Assembly: GCF_000003815.2 (NCBI RefSeq)
Contig: NC_049987.1
Span: forward strand, 20,702,072 to 20,766,071
Reading direction: 5' to 3'
From: Branchiostoma floridae
Lineage: Eukaryota > Chordata > Leptocardii > Amphioxiformes > Branchiostomatidae
DNA: 64,000 nucleotides
In this document: positions 52,401 through 61,400 of the stretch, in pieces
How the letters are laid out: each line of letters begins with the position of its first letter
How positions within the stretch are numbered: position 1 is the stretch's first letter
Notes under the pieces: generated by a model
What the model was told of the DNA's origin: nothing
The model's database searches: none
Seen by the model: only the letters and a program-made list of their open reading frames with translations
Position numbers and translations under genes: made by a program

Positions 52401-55400
52401 CAGGTTCAACGATTGTAAGAACAACTACACCCCATGTTACACCATGATCAACAACTTCTTACCATCTCTAATTGTGCTTTTATAGGTTCAACGACTGTAA
52501 GAACAACTACACCCCTTGGTACACCATGATCAACAATGCGTCTGACCAGGAGGAGAAGCGGGCGATGCACATGTTCGTGGCGAGGTTCTGCGACCTGCTG
52601 GACGTGGAGATCCGCTGCGACGGGTGCGAAAAGGTGTTGCCGGGGCAACGGTACCGCTGTCTGCAGTGCGCCGACATGGACCTGTGCAACACATGCTTCC
52701 TGGGTATTTTGTTTGTTTGTTTCGCATAATCAAATCACCTTCAGGCATAATGTACAGGTTTTGTACAGTAGGTACAAGCTGCGTAAGACCAGACTGCAAG
52801 ATCAGCTCACACCTGGAATGACCCTTACTCTTCTCATTAAGTGGGGTGGGTTCTTTAATATGCTAGAGGTGTGGCTGTCTTCAAACACAGAACCTCTGGC
52901 TTTAAGTCCCATCCACAAGGATGTCCTTAACAAAAGCTAGGTTCTAGGTTAGAAAATGTGTTAAGTGTCTGCAATGCGCCGACATGGACCTGTGCAACAC
53001 ATGCTTCCTGGGTATTTTATTTGTTTGTTTTTTGGTTTGTTTGTTTTGCATAACAAGTAAATCACCTTCAGGCTTAGTGCACCAGTTTTGTACAGTAGGC
53101 ACAAACTTTGTAAGACCAGACTACAACAAGGTTTGATCCACTCACAGCAGGAATGAGCCTTACGCTTTTCAATAAGTAGGGTGGATTCTTTAACATGCTA
53201 GAGGTATGGCTGATGGACTAGTGCAACACAATTCATGCTTCCTGGGTTAGCATCTATTTCATGACTGGTGATGGTGTCGCAGCTATTAAAACATGATCAG
53301 GGATTGTTTTTTGCGTGTGTTCTTCATTGATTAGTGACTGTTTCCCAGGACTTGCATTGAACATACTTGTACAATCATTATAAGTGGCACATTGAAGATG
53401 GCTTATCAGGTTATCTTTTCTCTATCTATCTATATCCGTCTTCTTATACCATGGAGGGTGTTGCAGGGAGGAGGAGAAGGCGGTTAAGAAGGTTATCTTT
53501 TCAAAAAGCTCAAACTGGATTAGAACTACACTTTTTTTTAACCCTTGTCTGCAGAACACTAATTCCACAGATTTCCCCTCCAGATGGTGCAAAGCCGGAG
53601 GGCCACGAGGATGACCATGACCTTGTGCACCTGCAGTTCAAGTGCGACCAGTGCCAGGCCTTCATCGTGGGAACACGCATCCACTGTAACACCTGCGAGG
53701 ACTTCGACCTCTGTCTGGGCTGCAGCAGGGCAAGGGACTACCCTGAATGGTGAGTCTGCATTTCCTAACTCGAGGGCTTTGTATAAAGGGGTTTGCAGGG
53801 GCTATTCACCCCAATACCCCTTACTCTGGGGCGCAGATACTCTGACAATCATAAAATTCTGATTGACCAGGGATGCCAGGGATGTATATGGCCACAGTAT
53901 TCAACTGTGATCTCTCTGTCAGTATTTTGTCCCATTAGGAAGAATGCTGCATCTTAACTTAAAATTCTCTAAAACTCCACACTGTACAAGTTTGAAAATA
54001 ACCTTCCATGCCATCCCTCTGCTTGGCCGCTATGCTCCCTAGAAGTGTTCCCCCTGTGCAATTTTTCCCTGAGAAAAGCCCTTATAACCTACAAAAAAAA
54101 TGTAGGTTATATTTTAGACCGTGTTCATGTTTGTGTTTGGGACAGTTTATAACTTCTTGGTTGTAAATAAAGAACCTTGATACTCAATCATGTACCAACT
54201 TGAGGGAATTGGATCAAACTTGTTTTATCTTTGCCTACCCTAGCCACAAGGAGAACCATGATGTCACGACCTACCATCTGAAGACCATCAGCAGTAACAA
54301 CCCCTCCACCGGCCAGCACATCAAGACTTACATCCACAACCACGGCTGGCTGCTCCTCTCTTCCCTGGCCCTCTCCCTCTCCAAGGATCTGCACAACAAC
54401 AACCTGGAGGGCCAGTACCTGGCAAACGCACAGCATCTTCTGAAGGACTGTGTGGAGCTGATAACGCAGTGTCTCAAACATATCGTACCAGAGGGAAAGT
54501 CAATACCAACCAGGTATTTAGGATATTGTGATTCTTCAAATTTGCTCTGCGGTTTAATATTTCTATAGTCACCGTTTTTGCTGAAAAACTAGTGTTTCCA
54601 TTACTATTCAGTATGTGACTATAGTGGCATCATAAACTTTAAACCACCGTTAATGCTGCATTTTCACCCTGCCACAAAATTAAAGCTACCACAAAATTAG
54701 AGTCATTTACAGCACACTTTGAATAATTTATTCGGTCCATTAGCTACATTTAACATACGCTCGTAACTAGCTAGTCTTCCTGCACATTAAACAATTCACA
54801 GTCACATAACAACGTCAAAGTTCATCTGTGTTAGTACAAGTCATTCTGGAACAAGTTGAATTGTAATTTCCAACACAAAAATTGGACATACCCAAATGTT
54901 TGACTGATCAGCTCCAGTTTTGGTCAAGAAATGAACCATCCACTGCTTCTGTGATGTCATAGCATTTACTCAAGCAACTGGATACAAAAAGGATCCTTTG
55001 GAACTGTTCACTAGTAGCCTTTCTTTTCTAGGTCCCAGTCTATGGCAGCGTTGTCTCCAAGCGGGGGGCCAGCCAGCCCAGGTTTTCATCCCGTGCTCAA
55101 GAGCATCTCCTTCCCAGGATTCCCAACTGTTGGCAAGGGTGGCATGGAAGGATCGAAATCCAAGACTTCCCAAGATGATTCAAAAAGGAAAGAAGGAAAG
55201 AGTGATGAGAAAGGAGCTACCGCTGTGGCTACAAAGAAAGGAGAAGATAGTGGTGGTGCTAAGAAGGAAGATGTAGCAGCTGCAAAGGGTGAGGAGAAAG
55301 AAACAGCAAAAATCATGACCACATCTGATGAGAAAGCTAAAGATTCCACAGAGAAGAAAGATGAAACAAAGGTAGAAGTTTCATCAGAAGACAAGAAGGA

Positions 55401-58400
55401 AAAGACAGAAGGAGCTGAGAAGACAGAAGAAACATCGCCCAAGGGCAAGGAGAGTAAAGACGGTTGGTCACTGGACAAGGCTTTTGCGGAGTGCTCCCAA
55501 GAGAGGATTCTAGGATTGCTGGCGGCCATGTTGCCTGAACCTGGAAAGGTAAGATTCCTAATGTCAAAGGTCATGTTTCCTTTTACATGATGGACATCCA
55601 AAGCCATGACATCGTCTTTGTTATAGCAGAGGAACTATCATGGTGATAAGGTGTCCTGGGGCATTAGACTTAGAGGGCATGATGCGACATCTTGGAATAA
55701 AGGTGCCTGATCATGGCCACTTCAAGTAGCATAAGTACCTGAGTGGTTACAGATTGTGGCTCTGGCCCAAGAGGTTGAGAGTTCTAATCCCAGATGTTGT
55801 CATTCACTGGACGTGCACACTTCTGGAACTTTTTGAGTTGCAGTCACTTAGGACAGGACGTTAAGCTGTGGTCCACTAGTCTTTGTGGAATCTTATGTAC
55901 ATGTACTACGTACTATATGTACCATCTTGTTTTCCATGTCATAATCAGTGGAAGAAATTCAATATTTTTAATGTTTATCATTATGAAGAAGACTTATTTT
56001 AGGATATTTTTTTATATCCCAGGGTCCTGACTGTGCCATGGATGTGTTTAACATCTCCAAGCTGCTGCCGCTGCTGTTTGACATTGTGAAGGGAGGTGCA
56101 GGGTACAACATCAACACTCAGCACCTGGCTCTGGGTCTCCTGCAGAAGTTCCTCAGGAGGATCAACCCTAACGTATGTGGACACACTTTTCTGTCCTGAT
56201 GCATAATAAAATCAACTCTCATATTTCCAACAGGTGGCATAATACCGCCACATGAGAAAAAAATTTTGAATCATTTAAAGGGAAAATCAAGAGTATCCTC
56301 CTTGTTTATTGGTAGTGAAAAAAAAACTGGTCATATACGGTATGCAATTGCAGTCTTAGGGCATTTTTCATCATAGTCATGCAGTGTCCTGTAAAATTCG
56401 GCTGTCTTGTTACTGTAGAATTATTCTGGATCCATGTCAGTGATTGTTTCTGTCACAACCTGCTTGAAAATTCTACTACATCAAAATCGTAGAATGATCT
56501 AGATTCTACTACAAATGCGAGCATGCCATAAGCTACACTGGATTTTAGAACACTTCTACTTTTCCTAACAGGCCTCGGATACTGCGATCGTGGTGTGTTT
56601 TGCTTGGCCGTCCATCACTGCGGACTTCCTGACTGGACAGACCACCGTCGACTTCCTCTTCTCGCTGGGCGCCTCGTGTCTTGAGTGGCGCGGGCTGGAC
56701 TGGGTGGCACCGCTTGCTACAGCACTTCAGGTATATATCTGTCTGTGTTGTAACAAAGCCAGTGTACATCGATGAAGATTAGACATCCAGGTAATAATGT
56801 GCGAACATGTCTGATCACGTCGACAGATGATGATGATGATGAATAAGATACACCAAAGAGCAGTTACTCAAGTAACTGGATATGGTTTTAGATTTTGACC
56901 GTTTCCAAAGTCATATCCAGTCGCTTGGATAACCAAAGCCAGTGTAACACTTGGAGTGACAATTTAGAAATTTTCTGATACTAACAATAACACTGCCCAC
57001 TACAGCACAAGTCTGTATCTGTTTGAATCATAAATGAGCCGGCATGATACTTAACGAGTTTTTCTTTATCTAACTTTATCTAACTTACTTTCTAAGTTTT
57101 GTAAATAAATTGAAAGACCAAGCTGCCTTCGTTCTTTCATTTGAAGTCATTACCATTTAACTGACAAAGGCTAGGATTCCAAAATTGAACTGTTTGACTG
57201 GATTCTGGAAGAGGACATAAGATTGCACAACTGATTATTTTTTTTGTCCTGTAGTCTCTGTGCCAGACCAAACAGTGGCGTCCCCTGTTAAACACACGCT
57301 TCAGTAAGAGTCTGGAGAGCCTGCCCACAGACCTGTCCCTGTCCCACGTGTTTGCGCTGTTCGTCATGGCGGGGTTTCCGGAGGTGCTGTGTCCGGGCTC
57401 GCAGGCTCTGCTGCAGGACAACGGTGGGGACATCAAACCTGTCGTGGTCGTCAAGCATTTCTCAGAGAAGGTAGGGCACAACTGTTATTATAACAATTAT
57501 CAGTTCTTATTTCATTTAAAACTAAGTGGTACTGAAACTCTTTTGAAGTGGTTTTATGTTTGCATTGACCTCTCCACTTCACTGTTAATATAAGTTTCCG
57601 TTGATCATACCACAGAATTTCTTCAACTGCAAATTACTTACACTGCAAATTAAAGCAGAAACAACCATAAAAGTAATTGAATTCACAATATCATACCTTT
57701 TAGTTTTAATTCCCATAACATGACTTGCCTTTTATATTAAATCAGGTTCTATATAGTACATGACATTGTACTTTGTATACTGTATAATAAATTATATAAT
57801 CTGTCCTTGTCAGCCAGTGAATGATTACCTTTTTAGGAAGCTAAAAGTGAGTGGAGAGCCACTGGGGTGTTGCTTTGAGTATAGAAGTGAATTTCAAACT
57901 TTATTTCTATACTCAAAGCAACACTGCAGTGGCCTTCCTTCTCATTGGTCCAACAGACTTTTTCAATTTATCTTATTTTGTAGATTCTAAAGACATGTAT
58001 AGCCTAGTGTAGCCTAGCAGCCCACATTTGCTTCTCATTACGTAGATTTCGACCTCTGAACTCCCATAGAATGTTATTCACTTTCAAGCTTCCGTAGTAT
58101 TTTATTTCGCATCTCTCTAATACCATTATGTATACACCATTTTATGTAAATTTGTCTTGTACCGTTGTAATTTTATGTTATTTGTAGACCTATGCAATCA
58201 GCTGTGCTGCCTATAGGTCTATGTAATGCATGTACCATCGCATTTTGAATAAATAAATAGACTTTATCAAAATGCATTCTAGCATTCCTCCCTTTCCCAG
58301 GGTGAGGTCATGGTCATGGACGTAAGGTCGCGGAGACGGAAGACAGTGAAGGACTACCAGCTGGACCACCAGGTCAGGGGTCAAAAGTCTTCTTGCAGAG

Positions 58401-61400
58401 ATGATATTTAGGTTGCTTAATGCCAACTATTGTATCATGGTTCTGATGTGCACCACCATTTGATACGAGAGTTTTCTTTATCCAGTAACTGTTGGATATT
58501 TAGGTTGTTGTAACATATTTATTGGAAAGTCTTATTCCAGAAAAGTTGGTTTACTTCTCGAGGCATTGTCCATTTTACATTACTGAACTGACCTACTGGA
58601 AGGTATGGTGTTCAGCACCAAGGACAGGTCTGTTTGTGTATGGATGGTGTTGAGCACCAAGGACATGTCTGTTTGTATGTGGATAGTGTTCAGCACCAAG
58701 GACAGGTATGTTTGCCTGTGTGCAGACTGTGTTCAGAACCAGGGACAGGTCTGTTTGTGTCTGTGGATGATGTTCAGAGCCAAGGACAGGTATGTTTGTG
58801 TGTGAATGGTGTTCAGCACCAGGGACAGGTGTGTTTGTGTATGAATGGTGTTCAGCACCAGGGACAAAACTAAGTTAGTTATTATTATGTGAAATGCTCA
58901 GTTGTGTCTATTATATTGTTATTTTAATTTGTTTAGTGTTCAGTTTCTTTTATTTCGTTGTTTATGTTATTCTGTACAGGGTACGCCTGTAAAGCACAGA
59001 GTGCACCTACCCTGTAGGAGGTAAACAGAGATAAATAAACAAACACCAAATATTTCAGGTGCAGCAGGAGCCTGTACTTGACGGGGAACGTTTCGGGAAG
59101 CTGCTGACGATCCTGTCTGGCGTGAGCCGCGAGGTTAACGAGTCGCGGGAGGATCGCAACAGGGTGGAGCGGGTGTGGGTGCTGGCGCTCACGCTCAAGG
59201 CTGTGCTGCTCTGTATCAAGGTATGGTGATGATACTAATTGCATCATGCCAAATAGCAATCACTCCAGCAACCGGATGTAATTTTGGAAATGGTCACTCA
59301 TTTCAGATAGCATCCACTATCTTTGACAAAGCCTGTGGTGCTCTGTATCAAGGTATGGTAATGGCATTTCATGCATTATGCCAAGTAGCAGTTACTCCAG
59401 CAACCTGATATGATTTTGGAAATGGTCAAGACGTTTTAGATAGCATCCACTATTTTTCGTCAGTCACAACGATCAGACCCTTCAGGTAGCATCCACTATT
59501 TTTCGTCGGTGACAACGGTTAGACATTTTAGATAACATCCACAGTCTACATCAGTGACACTGACAAAACATAGTGGATGCACTGACCGTTTCCAAAATCA
59601 TATCTGCTTGAGTAACGGCTATTTGGCATAGCTGGATGTCTTTATTGACATGTTCTGTTGTCATAGTTTTATGATTATATTATGTTATGGTTTGCCCCCA
59701 GGTATCTTTGTAAAACCTCAACAGGCACAATGCATTTCCCGGATAAATGAATGAAATTAAAATCTATATTTGATGTATAAAAATGATCGCGATGATGTAA
59801 CAGTTAAACAGTGGTAGGCAAAAAGCAGGTGATTAACATATTAACCAGCAATTTAATCTGCTAATTTAAATTTCAATTTTTAATCCAATCTACTGACGTC
59901 CTGGAAGGGCACCAGCGGTTGAATATCCCAGATATAAACAACAATAGCGATCGCTTATATTAAAGTTCTCCCACTGCCTTCCAGAACGACAAGACTGGTT
60001 CGTGTACCCGAGACCTGGTGGAGGCGGGCCTGTGTCCCGCCTTGGTGCAGCTTTGGAAACGGTCAGATGTTTCAGACAACCCTGATTGTCACTGACAAAA
60101 GACACCAGATGGCTGTCTGAAACGTCTGACCGTTTCCAAAATCATTTCCAGTTGCTTTTTGGAGTGTGCATGATAGTTTGTTGATTTATGATGTGTCTAA
60201 GTTCCCCCATTGCCTTCCAGAACGACAAGACCGGGACGTGTACCCAAGACCTGGTGGAACTTTTGGAGTGTGAATAATAGTTTGGATTCTAATGTAATGA
60301 AGTTCCCCCACTGCCTTCTAGAACGACAAGACTGGGAGGTGTACCCGAGACTTGGTGGAGGCGGGTCTGTGCCCCGCCCTGGTGCAGCTGGCCAGTAAAG
60401 GCACCGGCTTCAGCCGACAGTGGCTGCTCAAGGACCTGGAGGTGCTGGGGGTCACGCTGTACCGGCCAGAGAAACCTAACACTGACGAGAAGGTTTGTAA
60501 AATCTCTTGTGATTCGCGAAGCTCTGTCATACTGTAGACTTACTGGAACACTTTCTATAGTGATTCCAATGTTTGACTGAAGGATACACATGTACTGGCT
60601 TGAGAAACCTAACAATGAGGAGAAGGTTTGCACCATCTTTTGTGAACTCTTGTGGAAAATACCATTCATGGCTCCCTTCTGGAAAGGGGATGTGTATCAC
60701 AGAATATGTAGGAAACAATAACAAATTGACTGACTTGGGATACCTTACTGCCTGACTACACTTGTTAACCTACCCAAATTCACACAGATTTTGTGTGCAG
60801 ATGTAGCATGAAGGTGGGTGTTTTGGTAGTTTAAGTCATAGGGTTTCTGTTTGCCATTTAGATTTGAATAAGTTAATGTTATGTGATTTAGCTTTTACTG
60901 TCATGGTGTAAGCTATCTTTTCGAGTATCTTTGCCATGTTGCTACTGTGAAAACCATAATTCTGCCTTGTGCTACCAGTGTTTCTTGTACAAATAAACCA
61001 GACCATATATTCTGTCCAAAAAGGAGGCTTCCGAGACGTCTTCCGAGTCCGATGCCGCCCCCACCTCAAAGGAAGTGACCCCTGACATGCCGGTCGCCCA
61101 GGGGCTGGACCCGTGCGAGGGACTCGATGAAGCAACGAAGATCTGCTTCCAGATTACCCACGAGGCACTGGGAGCTCCAATGGCGATCCTGAGGGCGATC
61201 TACGAGCTGCACGGGAAACAAACCAACGACCTTCTGGACGAGGTGCAGAAGTGTTTCGACGGCGACGCTTTCCATGCGTCCGAGGAAGTACGCAAGATGG
61301 CGGCAAAATGGCAAGTGCCATCGGAGTAGGTTTTGAATCATGTTCCGTCTTGTGTGGTGATTGAAGGGTGCATTTTTCTTTTCTTTTTGTTTCCATAACA

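Noticed and set aside
61000..61023. Upstream acceptor AAACCAG for ZZEF1 exon 39
   Set aside because: It would put GAG GCT TCC out of frame with the conserved downstream part; the weak acceptor at 61022-61023 is the only in-frame choice.
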